Source: Flavobacteriaceae bacterium
GTDB lineage: Bacteria > Bacteroidota > Bacteroidia > Flavobacteriales > Flavobacteriaceae
Length of the DNA: 64,000 nucleotides
Assembly: GCA_004762155.1 (NCBI GenBank)
Contig: SIHP01000003.1
Span: forward strand, 186,001 to 250,000
Reading direction: 5' to 3'
Positions 36,122-46,009 of the stretch are shown here, in pieces (within the stretch, counting starts at the first letter, position 1; each line of letters begins with the position of its first letter). The notes beneath the pieces are model-generated. The model made no database searches, was not told where the DNA came from, and saw nothing but the letters and a program-made list of their open reading frames with translations. Made by a program: the position numbers and the translations under genes.

Positions 36122-36895
36122 TTAATTTTTTGAACTTAATAAGTGTTTGCTAAAACTGTGTCCATTAATATTTGCATATTTAGAGTCAATAGTAAAAGCA
36201 ACATTCATATTTGTAATATCAAATTCACCATCAACTTTCGTGTATTTAATATTTAAATCTTCTTCAAACTTAACATTGTTAAAAGAAACACCATTATTGA
36301 ATTTGGTATATTTAAAAATAGCAGTTTCTTTAAATGTAGTATTTTTAAAACTAACATTGTTTTTAAATTCAGCATACTTAAAGGTAGCTACTTCATCAAA
36401 AAAAGTATTTTCAAAAGTGATTGTTCTTTTAAATTTTGCATATTTAAAAGTATTATCTCTTAAGAATTTTGTGCCAGAGAAATCAGTATTCTTATCAAAT
36501 TCAGAATACTTAAACATGGCTTTCTCTTTAAAAGTACAATCTTTAAAAGTAGCTACATCTTCAAAATTAGCAATAAATGTATAGCCGCTATCTTCATGAG
36601 GTATATATGCTAAAACATCATCATTAAATGTGCAGTTTATAAATACAATTTTATTATTTAAGTCTTTTTCTATGGTGTTTGATCCTCCGTTGTTCCACCA
36701 TTTATTTCTTTTTGGTAAGTTTGGCAAAGCTTCGTCCATATAAGTGAAATCTAAAACACCGTTAATAGTCGCATTTTTTATTTCAATAGTTTTTCCATCT
36801 TTTATGTCTTTTAAAATAGTACTAGCATTTATTGTTTTTTGTGCGTAGTTAAGATTAAAAATGAATAAAATTAGTAGTGTGATGATATGTTTCAT
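36122..36895 (-). CDS. Secreted pentapeptide-repeat-like protein
   Basis: 257 residues from the ATG at 36895 (MKHIITLLILFIFNLNYAQ), giving a signal peptide; the frame to 36934 is not needed. Residues about 100-225 repeat every 20 residues as pairs of aromatic-spaced units, with FKYSEF, FKYAKF, FKYAEF, FKYTKF and the final IKYTKV alternating with FSGTKF, FENTFF, FKNTTF, FNNVKF. Phe at every fifth position is the hallmark of a quadrilateral beta-helix. The role is unknown. It is monocistronic. Confidence 0.75.
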   Translation of the reverse strand: MKHIITLLILFIFNLNYAQKTINASTILKDIKDGKTIEIKNATINGVLDFTYMDEALPNLPKRNKWWNNGGSNTIEKDLNNKIVFINCTFNDDVLAYIPHEDSGYTFIANFEDVATFKDCTFKEKAMFKYSEFDKNTDFSGTKFLRDNTFKYAKFKRTITFENTFFDEVATFKYAEFKNNVSFKNTTFKETAIFKYTKFNNGVSFNNVKFEEDLNIKYTKVDGEFDITNMNVAFTIDSKYANINGHSFSKHLLSSKN

Positions 36896-36957
36896 AATCT
36901 GTAGTTTTAAATTGTTTCTATAAAGACTAACCAATTTTTAAAATGTTACAGTAAAAA

Positions 36958-36988
36958 AAAACAGCGTTCGAAACTCGAACGCTGTTTT
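36958..36988. terminator. Intrinsic terminator of the HU gene
   Basis: Perfect 14-bp stem (core AGCGTTCGA/TCGAACGCT) with AAC loop and a poly-T tail on the minus strand. Confidence 0.88.
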
Positions 36989-37007
36989 GGTATATTTTGG
37001 AAGATTC

Positions 37008-37280
37008 TTAGTTTACAGAATCACTTAATCCAGCACCTGCTTTAAACTTTACAACGTTTTTAGCAGCGATTTGAATTTCTTTACCAGTTTGTGGGTTTCT
37101 ACCAGTTCTTGCAGCTCTGTTAGTTACAGACCAAGTTCCCCAACCAACTAAAGCAACTTTATTTCCTTGCTTTAAAGAAGAAGTTACATTTGTAGTTAAA
37201 GAATCTAACGCAGCCTTTGCAGCAGCTTTTGAAATTCCTGCGTCAGCAGCCATTGCGTCGATTAAATCTGATTTGTTCAT
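37008..37280 (-). CDS. HU family DNA-binding protein
   Basis: 90 residues. [21 protein letters not shown] at the N-terminus, GWGTW in the middle, and the DNA-binding arm [19 protein letters not shown] with the conserved Pro at its tip. It is the histone-like HU dimer that bends and compacts DNA. A near-perfect promoter and strong terminator mark it as a highly expressed single gene. Confidence 0.95.
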   Translation of the reverse strand: MNKSDLIDAMAADAGISKAAAKAALDSLTTNVTSSLKQGNKVALVGWGTWSVTNRAARTGRNPQTGKEIQIAAKNVVKFKAGAGLSDSVN

Positions 37281-37331
37281 AATTTAAATAAATTTTAGAA
37301 TTAATTAATATTTCCTTGCTAAATAGCTTAA

Positions 37332-37361
37332 CAAATATAGATTTAATGGGGGATTGCGCAA
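37332..37361 (-). promoter_or_regulatory. Promoter of the HU gene
   Basis: On the minus strand TTG (37361-37359), a 19-bp spacer and TATATTTG (37339-37332) match both consensus halves. Leader of about 45 nt. Confidence 0.8.
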
Positions 37362-37466
37362 GTTTTAGGGCAAAAAAATGTGTGTTTTGTTAATAAATAT
37401 GTTTAATTTGTTAATAACCGTTGGTGAAATTACTTTGAAACCGTATAAACCACGTAGGTAAAGGGC

Positions 37467-38411
37467 TTAGCGCATAAAAGCATTTTCATGAAATTGAAAA
37501 CCATTTAATAAACTAACAGCATCCATTTTTTTCTTTCCAGACAGTTTAATTTCATCTATTATAAGGTAACCATCTTTAACTGCTACTTTTAATTGTTTTT
37601 TGGTTGTTACAATTTTTCCAAATTCGAAGTTATGTTCTTCAACTTCTTTTGTAACACCATATATCTTAGCATTAATTTCTTGTTCTTCATTTATAATAGT
37701 TGTCCAAGCAGCAGGATAAGGGTTTAAACCACGAATATGGTTGTAGATATCACTTAAGGATTTTGACCAATTTATTTTACAATTATCTGGAAATAATTTA
37801 TGTGCTGGTTTTTCTTCTAGTTCAGGTTGTTTAATGGTGGTAACATTACCTTCAGCAATTAAATCAACTGTTTTTAAAACCAAATCAGCGCCAAGATGCA
37901 TTAATTTGTCGTGTAATTCTCCAACAATTTCATCTTCTTTAATTTCTGTTTCTGTTTGTAATATAATTTCTCCAGTATCTATTTTATCATCAATAAAAAA
38001 AGTGGTAACACCTGTTTTAGTTTCTCCATTAATAATAGCCCAATTAATTGGAGCCGCACCACGATATTCTGGCAGGAGAGAAGCATGTAAATTAAAAGTA
38101 CCTAATTTAGGCATTGCCCAAACCAATTTTGGTAACATTCTAAAAGCTACAATAATTTGTAAATCGGCATTCCAATTTTTTAAATCGGCTAAAAAACCTT
38201 TATTCTTTAAGTTTTTAGGTTGAAGAATAGGAAGGTTTTGTTCTAAAGCATATTTTTTTACTGCAGATTGGTTTAACTTTCGCCCACGACCAGCAGGTTT
38301 GTCTACAGCTGTAATAACACCAGCAATAGTATAATTATTTTCAACTAAGTTTTTTAAAATGGTAACCGCAAAATCGGGTGTTCCCATAAAAACGATACGT
38401 AAATCTTTCAT
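37467..38411 (-). CDS. fmt: Methionyl-tRNA formyltransferase
   Basis: 314 residues. RIVFMGTPDFAV at the N-terminus, the folate-binding and catalytic segment FNLHASLLPEYRGAAPINWAI near residue 105 with Asn, His and later Asp of FIDDKIDTG, and the C-terminal OB-like tRNA-binding domain. It formylates initiator Met-tRNA. It starts directly at the RecQ stop, forming a minus-strand unit with recQ and the AAA ATPase gene. Confidence 0.95.
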   Translation of the reverse strand: MKDLRIVFMGTPDFAVTILKNLVENNYTIAGVITAVDKPAGRGRKLNQSAVKKYALEQNLPILQPKNLKNKGFLADLKNWNADLQIIVAFRMLPKLVWAMPKLGTFNLHASLLPEYRGAAPINWAIINGETKTGVTTFFIDDKIDTGEIILQTETEIKEDEIVGELHDKLMHLGADLVLKTVDLIAEGNVTTIKQPELEEKPAHKLFPDNCKINWSKSLSDIYNHIRGLNPYPAAWTTIINEEQEINAKIYGVTKEVEEHNFEFGKIVTTKKQLKVAVKDGYLIIDEIKLSGKKKMDAVSLLNGFQFHENAFMR

Positions 38412-40298
38412 TTATAGTAAAAAGTATTTATTGTAATTATTTAATCCAATTTTTTCTTCGGATAGTAAGTTTCGCAAATTTATTAAAATGTCTGCTTCTT
38501 TAAATGGTAATTGTTCAGCAATTTCTTTAGAAGATAATTCTTTGTGTTGTTGAATTAGCTGTGTAATTTCTTTGGTAACATTTTTAATTTTAGATTTTTG
38601 TTGTAAACAAACATCACAAATGCCACAAATAGAACTTTTACTTTCTCCAAAATAATTTAAAACTTGTATACTTCTGCAGGTCGTATCATTTTTTATAAAT
38701 TGAATTAACTCTTCAGTTTTAGCATGTTTTTGTTTTAAATAACTTTTGATGTTTTTAGAGATTCTATTGATTGTTTTGTCATCTTCTCTAGGATGTAAAA
38801 AGTATAATTCTGAATTATTACTGCTTTTTGAATATTCTATAATAGTATCTTCTTCTAGTTTTTCTAAATATTCAATAACTGTCCAAGAAGTAATTCCTGC
38901 TTTTTTACCTAAGAAAAACTCATCTATTTTAACAGCTTGTTCAAAAACGCCACCATATAAACGTAAAAGTGTGGTTATAAATTCTTTTTTCTTTGGATGC
39001 GATTTTGCGTATTGAATAATACGATTACTATTTACCAAGAAGAGAATGGTTGATTTTTGTTTTGGATTGTTATTAAACTGAATAACTCCATTATTGTGTA
39101 AAATTTGTAACGCGTTAAATGTTTTATTAGGAATGAAGTTGTACTTGTTACAAAAGGCTAAAAGATTAAAATCAAAATTATCTTCAATAAGCTCTCCTTT
39201 TGCTATTTGAAAATGTTGGTATAGTTTTAAATGAATTTGTTTTATCTCTTCTAAACTAGGTAGCGATTTTTGTTGAATCTCTTTAGTAGAAAGTATATCT
39301 GCATTATTGGTTAGTACTACAGAAAAAGCTTTGTTTCCGTTTCTACCACCACGACCAGCTTCTTGAACGTAGTTTTCTACAGAGTTTGGTAAATTAAAAT
39401 GGACAACAACTTTAACGTTAGCTTTGTCTATTCCCATACCAAATGCATTTGTAGCAACTATAATTGGTGTTTTCTCAGACATCCAATTATCAAAAGCCAT
39501 TTTCTTTTCTATAGGTGATAAGCCTCCATGGTAAAATTCAGTTTTAAATCCATTTGCGTTTAAATACGCGCTAATTTCTTTGGTTTTATTTCTTGTGTTT
39601 ACATATACAATTGCAGGTTCTTTGGTTTTTGTAAATATTCTATTTAATTTATAAAGTTTATCTTCTGTAAAGTAAATTTGATACGCTAAATTTTCTCTTT
39701 TAAATGATTTTTGAAAGACATTCGGATTATTAAACGCTAAAATAGTAGCAATATTGTGCAACACTTTTGGTGTTGCTGTAGCCGTTAAGGCAATAAAAGT
39801 TGCATTTGGATGTATCTCCTTTAAAATATGAGTTTGTAGGTAAGAAGGCCTAAAATCGTGTCCCCATTCGGAAATACAATGTGCTTCATCAATAGCTATT
39901 AAAGAAACGTTTAATTGTGATATTTTATCTTGAATAAATTTCGATTGTAATCTTTCTGGAGAAACGTATAAAAACTTGTAATTACCAAAGCGCAAGTTAT
40001 CAAATAAAGTAATCATTTCATCTTGCGATGTTCCAGAAGGAATTGTCATTGCTTTAATCCCTTTTTCTTTAAGATTATTCACTTGATCTTCCATTAAGGC
40101 AATAAGTGGAGAAATAACAATACAAATACCTTCTTTTACAAGTGCAGGAACCTGAAAACATAACGATTTACCTCCACCTGTTGGTAATAAAGCTATCGTA
40201 TTTTTGTTTTCTAAAACAGCATTAATAATTTCTTCTTGTAAAGGTCTAAAGGAATTAAAGCCCCAATATTTTTTTAATATTTCAGAAGAAGTAGCCAT
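38412..40298 (-). CDS. recQ: RecQ-family ATP-dependent DNA helicase
   Basis: 628 residues. Motif I LPTGGGKSLCFQVPAL near residue 40, DEAH box AIDEAHCISEWGHDFRPSY near 135, TATATP near 175, motif VI VQEAGRGGRNG near 315. The zinc-binding cysteines are present as CRSI...CGICDVCLQ near 560. The usual HRDC domain is missing; the protein stops soon after the winged helix. This shorter form is common in Flavobacteriia. It unwinds forked DNA 3'-5'. Confidence 0.9.
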   Translation of the reverse strand: MATSSEILKKYWGFNSFRPLQEEIINAVLENKNTIALLPTGGGKSLCFQVPALVKEGICIVISPLIALMEDQVNNLKEKGIKAMTIPSGTSQDEMITLFDNLRFGNYKFLYVSPERLQSKFIQDKISQLNVSLIAIDEAHCISEWGHDFRPSYLQTHILKEIHPNATFIALTATATPKVLHNIATILAFNNPNVFQKSFKRENLAYQIYFTEDKLYKLNRIFTKTKEPAIVYVNTRNKTKEISAYLNANGFKTEFYHGGLSPIEKKMAFDNWMSEKTPIIVATNAFGMGIDKANVKVVVHFNLPNSVENYVQEAGRGGRNGNKAFSVVLTNNADILSTKEIQQKSLPSLEEIKQIHLKLYQHFQIAKGELIEDNFDFNLLAFCNKYNFIPNKTFNALQILHNNGVIQFNNNPKQKSTILFLVNSNRIIQYAKSHPKKKEFITTLLRLYGGVFEQAVKIDEFFLGKKAGITSWTVIEYLEKLEEDTIIEYSKSSNNSELYFLHPREDDKTINRISKNIKSYLKQKHAKTEELIQFIKNDTTCRSIQVLNYFGESKSSICGICDVCLQQKSKIKNVTKEITQLIQQHKELSSKEIAEQLPFKEADILINLRNLLSEEKIGLNNYNKYFLL

Positions 40299-40300
40299 AT

Positions 40301-40831
40301 TTATAGGCTATTCATAATAAAATTACATCTATCTTCTATAGCACCAAAAGGAACATTTATAATTTCATAACCTAATTCTGCATAAGCTTCCTTTAAAAAA
40401 GAGCTAATCACAACAGATTCTTCATAGGTTTCATAACGTTCATTATCTGAAGTATAAATTTCTTTCCAAGGCAAAAACTGAAAAATTTTAGTGTATTTGT
40501 ATGTTGTGCTTTTTTGTAAAAACACTTCAGGATACTCAGTCTTAAAATACCTCATGTAAGCATGAACACTAGGTATTCCTCTATCAAAAAAAACAATGTT
40601 AGCAGTTGATGCATCTGCGTTTATATATTGCTTTTCTCTTCCTTCTAATAATTTTTCACTAAACAATAAAGGTTTGGTTAAAAATAATTGATCTATACCT
40701 TCTTTTTGAGCTTGTAAAGTAACTTCTCTAGAAATTTCAGGCATACAAGTATGACCTAATTTTTTTAATTCATTTAAAACAGTAGATTTGCCCGTACCGG
40801 GACCACCAATAAAAACAATTTTTTTTTGCAT
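40301..40831 (-). CDS. AAA_28-type ATP-binding protein (NadR-kinase-like P-loop)
   Basis: 176 residues. Walker A FIGGPGTGKSTVLNEL at residues 6-21, then MPEISREVT and FFDRGIPSVHAYM, a D-R-G motif as in nucleotide or nucleoside kinases of the AAA_28/NadR group. It may phosphorylate a small molecule; the substrate is unknown. It is first in the unit with recQ and fmt, two bases before recQ. Confidence 0.75.
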   Translation of the reverse strand: MQKKIVFIGGPGTGKSTVLNELKKLGHTCMPEISREVTLQAQKEGIDQLFLTKPLLFSEKLLEGREKQYINADASTANIVFFDRGIPSVHAYMRYFKTEYPEVFLQKSTTYKYTKIFQFLPWKEIYTSDNERYETYEESVVISSFLKEAYAELGYEIINVPFGAIEDRCNFIMNSL

Positions 40832-40875
40832 GGTGTAAAAGTAAAAGTTTCAATTCATAAATATAATAAATAGTG

Positions 40876-40883
40876 TAATTTTG
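40876..40883 (+). promoter_or_regulatory. -7 box of the DUF493 gene
   Basis: TAATTTTG matches TAnnTTTG. It places the start point near 40890, downstream of the earliest in-frame start (TTG at 40881), which argues for a later start. Confidence 0.6.
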
Positions 40884-40949
40884 TTTTTGCAAAATATGAA
40901 AATGATTTTTGAAAAAGAAACATCAGAAATAAAATTTAAAAAGAAGATT

Positions 40950-41231
40950 ATGTCAGATAGAGATGCTTTTTATACAAAGTTAAAGTCACAATTAGAGGAT
41001 ACAACAAGGTTTCCTGCAGATTATTTATATAAGTTTATTGTACCTACAGATGCAAATCAATCACAAGAAGTTAAAGATATATTTAATAATGGAGGAGCGG
41101 TTATTGATACAAGAAAATCAAAAACCGGAAAATATATTAGTGTATCTATTCGTTTAAAAGTAAAAAATGCCGATGAAGTAATTGCATATTATCGACAAGC
41201 AGAAAAAATCAAAGGAATTATATCATTATAA
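40950..41231 (+). CDS. DUF493 (YbeD-like) family protein
   Basis: 93 residues from the ATG at 40950 (MSDRDAFYTKLKSQLED), matching family length. In-frame Met codons at 40896 and 40902 are possible but add unconserved sequence. The fold signature FPADYLYKFIVPTD and SKTGKYISVSIRLKVKNADEVI is present, and it ends KIKGIISL. It is a small ferredoxin-like ACT-type fold with a suspected regulatory function. It precedes the PPIase operon by 30 bp. Confidence 0.82.
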   Translation: MSDRDAFYTKLKSQLEDTTRFPADYLYKFIVPTDANQSQEVKDIFNNGGAVIDTRKSKTGKYISVSIRLKVKNADEVIAYYRQAEKIKGIISL

Positions 41232-41261
41232 ACTAAACTATCTACTTTATATACTAATTAC

Positions 41262-42854
41262 ATGAAAAAAATAAATTTAATAATTGTTCTATTAATAACA
41301 AGTCTTTCTGTATTTGCTCAAAAAGATGTTGTTTTATTTACGTTAAACGAAACTCCTGTTAAGGTTTCTGAATTTAAAAGAGTTTATGAAAAAAATTTAG
41401 ATTTAATAGATGAAGAATCTAAAGACATTGATAAAAATCTAGAATTGTTTATTAACTATAAACTGAAGGTAAAGCAGGCTTATGATTTAAAGTTAGATAC
41501 TGTTAAAAGTTACAAACAAGAGTTGAAAAAATACAAAGAGCAATTAATAGCTCCGTATTTACAGGATAAAGAATTTCAAAAAAATCAAATAAAAGAGGCT
41601 TATAACAGAACGAAAGAAGAAGTTAGAGCAAGTCATATTTTAATTCTTTTTCCTAAAAAAGGACAAAAAAGAGATACCGTAGCAATGATTGCAAAATTAG
41701 AAGAAGTTCGTAAAAGAGCAGCTAATGGTGAAGACTTTGGAAAATTAGCTAAAGAAATATCTCAAGATCCATCAGCGAAGACGAATGGAGGAGATTTAGG
41801 TTTCTTTTCTGCATTTAAAATGGTTTATCCTTTTGAAAAAGCAGCTTATAGTACTGAATTGGGAGAAGTTTCTAAGCCTTTTAAAACTCGTTTTGGGTAT
41901 CATATATTAAAGTTAACTGACAAGAGAACATCAAAAGGAGAATTTGAAGTTGCTCATATTTTAGCAAAAGATAGATCTATTGTAGGAAAAGTACAAATAG
42001 ATTCTGCTTACCAAAAATTACAAGAAGGTGTGTCTTTTAGTGCAGTGGCAAAAAAATATTCTGATGATAAAGGAACTTCAACAAAAGGAGGGAAGTTGCC
42101 TAAATTTGGAACAGGAGCAATGGTTGAAAGTTTTGAACGTGAAGTATTGGCTTTAGAAAAAGAAGAATCATACAGCAAGCCTTTTAAAACAAAATATGGT
42201 TGGCATATTGTTAAGTTAATAAAAAATCATCCAATAGCATCTTTTGAAAAGATGGAAAAAGGACTTGAGAAAAAGATAAAAAGAAGCAATAGAGCTAATT
42301 TATCTAGAAAAGTTGTTATAGATAGATTGAAAAAAGAATACAATTTAACTATTAATAAAGATGTTTTAAATGCTTTTTATGATAATAAAGAGCCTAGTAT
42401 GGAAAGTACATTGTTTACAATTAAGAATAAAGAATATTCTTTAAAAGATTATGTAACTTATACGAGTATTAGAAAAAGAACAGCAAAAGAAAAAGTATTT
42501 CAAGATTTTACTGAGCAAAAGTTAATAAACTATTTTAAAGAAGATTTAGCTAAAAACGATACCGACTTTAAATATACATACAACGAATACAAAGATGGTT
42601 TGTTATTGTTTGAATTGATGCAAAATAAAATATGGACTAAATCTACAAATGATGCTGAAGGTTTAGAGAAGTATTTTGAAGAAAATAAAGAGAAATATGG
42701 AGCAGCAGCTTTAAAAGATACTAAAGGGAAAGTAATTAACGATTATCAACAATACTTAGAAGAAAATTGGGTAAATGAATTACGAGAGAATAATATTGTT
42801 AAAATAAAAAAGAAAGCTCTTAAGAAGTTTAAAAAGAATTATAAGAAAGCGTAG
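41262..42854 (+). CDS. Periplasmic peptidyl-prolyl isomerase with two parvulin domains
   Basis: 530 residues. Signal peptide ending VFAQ, a SurA-like helical N-terminal region, then two parvulin domains: ASHILILFPKKG...GGDLGFFSAFKMVYPFEKAAY near residues 130-200, and AHILAKDR...GGKLPKFGTGAMVESFEREV near 230-300. The rest is a helical chaperone tail. Likely assists outer membrane protein folding. First of three similar genes coupled to a MoxR gene. Confidence 0.85.
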   Translation: MKKINLIIVLLITSLSVFAQKDVVLFTLNETPVKVSEFKRVYEKNLDLIDEESKDIDKNLELFINYKLKVKQAYDLKLDTVKSYKQELKKYKEQLIAPYLQDKEFQKNQIKEAYNRTKEEVRASHILILFPKKGQKRDTVAMIAKLEEVRKRAANGEDFGKLAKEISQDPSAKTNGGDLGFFSAFKMVYPFEKAAYSTELGEVSKPFKTRFGYHILKLTDKRTSKGEFEVAHILAKDRSIVGKVQIDSAYQKLQEGVSFSAVAKKYSDDKGTSTKGGKLPKFGTGAMVESFEREVLALEKEESYSKPFKTKYGWHIVKLIKNHPIASFEKMEKGLEKKIKRSNRANLSRKVVIDRLKKEYNLTINKDVLNAFYDNKEPSMESTLFTIKNKEYSLKDYVTYTSIRKRTAKEKVFQDFTEQKLINYFKEDLAKNDTDFKYTYNEYKDGLLLFELMQNKIWTKSTNDAEGLEKYFEENKEKYGAAALKDTKGKVINDYQQYLEENWVNELRENNIVKIKKKALKKFKKNYKKA

Positions 42855-43711
42855 TGAAAAACATAGTAATAGTACTTTTTCTGATACTTTTTGTGTCTTG
42901 TGAATATTTACAAGTTCAATCCAAAAAAGAAGCTTCAAAAACATTGATAGCTTCTGTTGGAGATGCTAACTTGTATAAAGAGGACTTGCAAAATATTTTA
43001 CCTGATAACTTCTCTAAACAAGACAGTACCGTTTTAATTAAAAGTTACATTAATACTTGGGCTAAAGAACAATTATTATTGCAAAAGGCAGAAGAAAATG
43101 TAACGGAGGTAAATAGTAACGAAATAGATGATTTAGTAAAAAAGTATCGTCAAAGTTTATATATCAATGGGTATAAAGAAAAGTTGATAAAGCAGCAATT
43201 AGATACTGTTATAAAAAGAATAGATGTTATACGTTACTATAAACAAAATAAAGAGAATTTTAAGTTAAACGAAGAACTCTTTAAAATAAAATTTGTTCAT
43301 TTTGGAAAAGACTTTCTAGATGTTAAAGAAACAATAGAAAGATTTAAATCAGATAAAGAAGAAGATTTAGAAGCATTAGAAAACCAAACCATTAATTTTA
43401 AAGATTATGTTTTGCGTAATTCAACTTGGATTACACATAATGATTTAATTCAAAAAATTCCACCATTTAGAAGAGAAAGTAAAGAAAAACTGTTAAAAAT
43501 ATCTAAATACATACAAAAGGAAGACAGATTCGGAGTATATTTGGTCGCTGTAAATGAAGTTTTATTAAGAAATGATGTAGCTCCTTTAAGTTATATTGAA
43601 GATAATATTAAACAAATTATTTTACACAAAAGGAAATTAGAATTAATTAGAGATATAGAAAAAACGTTAATTAACGATGCAATTAAAAACAATAACTTTA
43701 AAGAATATTAG
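42854..43711 (+). CDS. SurA-like lipoprotein chaperone lacking a clear parvulin domain, GTG start
   Basis: 285 residues. GTG start shares one base with the previous stop (TAGTG). Lipoprotein signal with lipobox FVSC. It has a SurA-like N-terminal region (VGDANLYKEDLQNILPDN, then NTWAKEQLLLQKAEEN) but the catalytic parvulin HIL/GG-x-LG motifs are absent. I infer a membrane-anchored non-catalytic chaperone partner. Its 3' end overlaps the next gene by 35 bases. Confidence 0.75.
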   Translation: MKNIVIVLFLILFVSCEYLQVQSKKEASKTLIASVGDANLYKEDLQNILPDNFSKQDSTVLIKSYINTWAKEQLLLQKAEENVTEVNSNEIDDLVKKYRQSLYINGYKEKLIKQQLDTVIKRIDVIRYYKQNKENFKLNEELFKIKFVHFGKDFLDVKETIERFKSDKEEDLEALENQTINFKDYVLRNSTWITHNDLIQKIPPFRRESKEKLLKISKYIQKEDRFGVYLVAVNEVLLRNDVAPLSYIEDNIKQIILHKRKLELIRDIEKTLINDAIKNNNFKEY

Positions 43712-45056
43712 TACCGTATTTATCTTTTTACTAAGTATTGCTTCTACTGTAAATGCGCAGAGAGTAAAAATAGATGGAGTAGCTGTAGTAGTAGGTAAAA
43801 ATGTAGTATTAGATTCAGATATAGAAAAGTTTAAACAAGAGGTTGAAGTAAGAAGTGAAGGAAAGGTAACTATTTCTGATTGTGAAATGTTAGAAGAGTT
43901 AATGCAGCAAAAATTAATGGCTCATCATGCTATTATTGATAGTGTTGTTGTATCTCAAGCAGAAATTGATAGTAAGGTAGAAAGAAGTATTCAATATTTT
44001 ACACAAGAATACGGTTCTGAAGAGAAAGTTGTTGCAGCTTATGGTTTTAACGACATGCAAGATTTAAAGAAAGAATTAAAAAGTGTACAAGAAGAAAATC
44101 TTTTAAGAGAAAAAGAGATTCAAAAAATTACACAAGATGTAGATGTAACTCCAGAAGAAGTTCGTTTATTTTATAAAGGTTTAGAAGAAAAGAATGAATT
44201 GCCAGAGTTTCCAGCCGAAGTTGAATTAGCGCAAATAGTTTTATATGCAGAACCAACTAAAGAGGAGAATGACAGAATTATAAAAAAGTTATTAGAGATT
44301 AAAAGAGCTGTTGAAGAAGATGAAGCAAGTTTTAAATTAAAAGCGATTATAAATTCTGATGATCCTTCAGTAGCACAAAATGCAGGTAATTTAGGAGATT
44401 TAACAAAAGATAGTCCATTTATAAAAAAGTTTAAAGAGGTAGCGTTTTCTTTAGATCCTGGACAAATATCAGAACCTTTTAAAACTATTTTCGGATATCA
44501 TATTGTTTTATTACACAAAATAAAAGGTAAGTCTAGAGAGGTTTCTCATATTTTAATGCAACCAGAAATTTCAGAAGAAAAATTAAAAGAGACAAAAGAG
44601 CAATTAGAGAAGCTAAAGAAAGATATAAGCAAAAACACAATTACATTTGCTGATGCAGTTAAGAAGTATTCAGAAGATGATGAAACCAAGAATAATGGAG
44701 GTTTTATTATAAACCCTCAAACAGGAGATTTACCTTTTGATTTAACAAGAATGCAGCCATCTTTATATGCTAGAGTTAATGAATTACAAAAAGGTGAATT
44801 ATCTGATGTTTTTTATGATGAAACTAGAGGAGGTGAAAAAATGTATAAGATTCTTTTTATGAAAAATAGAACTGATACTCACATCGCTAGTCTAGTAGAA
44901 GATTATGTTAAGGTTCAAGAGCTAGCTTTAATAAAAAAGAAAGAAGAAGCAATTGCTAAGTGGTCTAAAGAAAAAATACAGGAGACTTACATTAAGTTAG
45001 CAAATGATTATAAGAAGTGTGAGTTTAAATCAGACTGGAAAAAAGAAAATAAATAA
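43677..45056 (+). CDS. surA: SurA-type peptidyl-prolyl isomerase
   Basis: 459 residues. Signal peptide (STVNAQ) then RVKIDGVAVVVGKNVVLDSDI, the SurA start. Parvulin 1 near residues 175-280 contains ELAQIVLYAEPT, NAGNLGDL and FGYHIVLLH; parvulin 2 near 285-400 contains SHILMQPE and NNGGFI. It escorts outer membrane proteins through the periplasm. The start lies within the preceding gene, and the stop overlaps moxR by one base. Confidence 0.88.
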   Translation: MQLKTITLKNISTVFIFLLSIASTVNAQRVKIDGVAVVVGKNVVLDSDIEKFKQEVEVRSEGKVTISDCEMLEELMQQKLMAHHAIIDSVVVSQAEIDSKVERSIQYFTQEYGSEEKVVAAYGFNDMQDLKKELKSVQEENLLREKEIQKITQDVDVTPEEVRLFYKGLEEKNELPEFPAEVELAQIVLYAEPTKEENDRIIKKLLEIKRAVEEDEASFKLKAIINSDDPSVAQNAGNLGDLTKDSPFIKKFKEVAFSLDPGQISEPFKTIFGYHIVLLHKIKGKSREVSHILMQPEISEEKLKETKEQLEKLKKDISKNTITFADAVKKYSEDDETKNNGGFIINPQTGDLPFDLTRMQPSLYARVNELQKGELSDVFYDETRGGEKMYKILFMKNRTDTHIASLVEDYVKVQELALIKKKEEAIAKWSKEKIQETYIKLANDYKKCEFKSDWKKENK

Positions 45057-46009
45057 TGTCAGACGTAACAGCGGTTAATAATCTTGTAACAAAATATACT
45101 CAATTACAACAAGAAATAGGTAAAATAATAATAGGACAAAAAGAAGCAGTAAATTTCACATTACTTTCAGTTTTTTGTGGTGGACACTCTTTGTTAATTG
45201 GAGTTCCAGGTTTAGCAAAAACATTGTTAGTTAATACAATTTCTGAAGCTTTAGGTTTAAATTTTAAACGTATTCAGTTTACACCAGATTTAATGCCCTC
45301 TGATATTTTAGGAAGTGAAATTTTGGATGAAAACAGACAGTTTAAGTTTATAAAAGGTCCAATTTTTTCAAATATTATTTTGGCTGATGAAATTAATCGT
45401 ACGCCACCAAAAACTCAAGCAGCTTTATTAGAAGCAATGCAAGAAAGATCGGTAACAGTATCTGGACATCATTATAAGTTGGATTTGCCATTTTTTGTAT
45501 TAGCTACACAAAATCCAATTGAGCAAGAGGGAACTTATCCTTTGCCTGAAGCACAATTAGACCGTTTTATGTTTTCTATTAATTTAGAATACCCAACTTT
45601 TGAAGAAGAAGTTCAAGTGGTTAAAAACACAACTTCTACAACACAAGCACAAGTAAATTCTTTATTTTCTGCAAAAGAAATAGTTGAAGTGCAAAAATTA
45701 ATAAGAAAAATTCCAGTAGCTGATAATGTAATAGAATATGCAGTAGGTTTGGTAGCAAAAACAAGACCTAATTCTGATAAGTCTACGGAATTAATAAAAA
45801 AATATATTGATTGGGGAGCTGGACCAAGAGCATCTCAAAATTTAATATTAGGAGCCAAAGCTCATGCAGCTGTTAATGGAAAGTTTTCTCCAGATATTGA
45901 AGATGTACAAGCTGTTGCTGTTCCTATTTTATCACACAGAATAGTAAAAAATTATAAAGCAGAAGCAGAAGGTGTTGGTATTAAAGAAATTATTACTTCA
46001 TTATTTTAA
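45056..46009 (+). CDS. MoxR-family AAA+ ATPase (copy 2)
   Basis: 317 residues. Walker A GVPGLAKT near residue 50, Walker B LADEINRTPPKTQAALLEAM near 110, sensor [24 protein letters not shown] near 145 and GAGPRASQNL near 260. It shares the MoxR core with the copy at 8381 but lacks its acidic N-terminal extension and is closer to the canonical form. Coupled to SurA, with no DUF58 gene after it. The stop codon is the first part of the second intergenic element. Confidence 0.92.
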   Translation: MSDVTAVNNLVTKYTQLQQEIGKIIIGQKEAVNFTLLSVFCGGHSLLIGVPGLAKTLLVNTISEALGLNFKRIQFTPDLMPSDILGSEILDENRQFKFIKGPIFSNIILADEINRTPPKTQAALLEAMQERSVTVSGHHYKLDLPFFVLATQNPIEQEGTYPLPEAQLDRFMFSINLEYPTFEEEVQVVKNTTSTTQAQVNSLFSAKEIVEVQKLIRKIPVADNVIEYAVGLVAKTRPNSDKSTELIKKYIDWGAGPRASQNLILGAKAHAAVNGKFSPDIEDVQAVAVPILSHRIVKNYKAEAEGVGIKEIITSLF

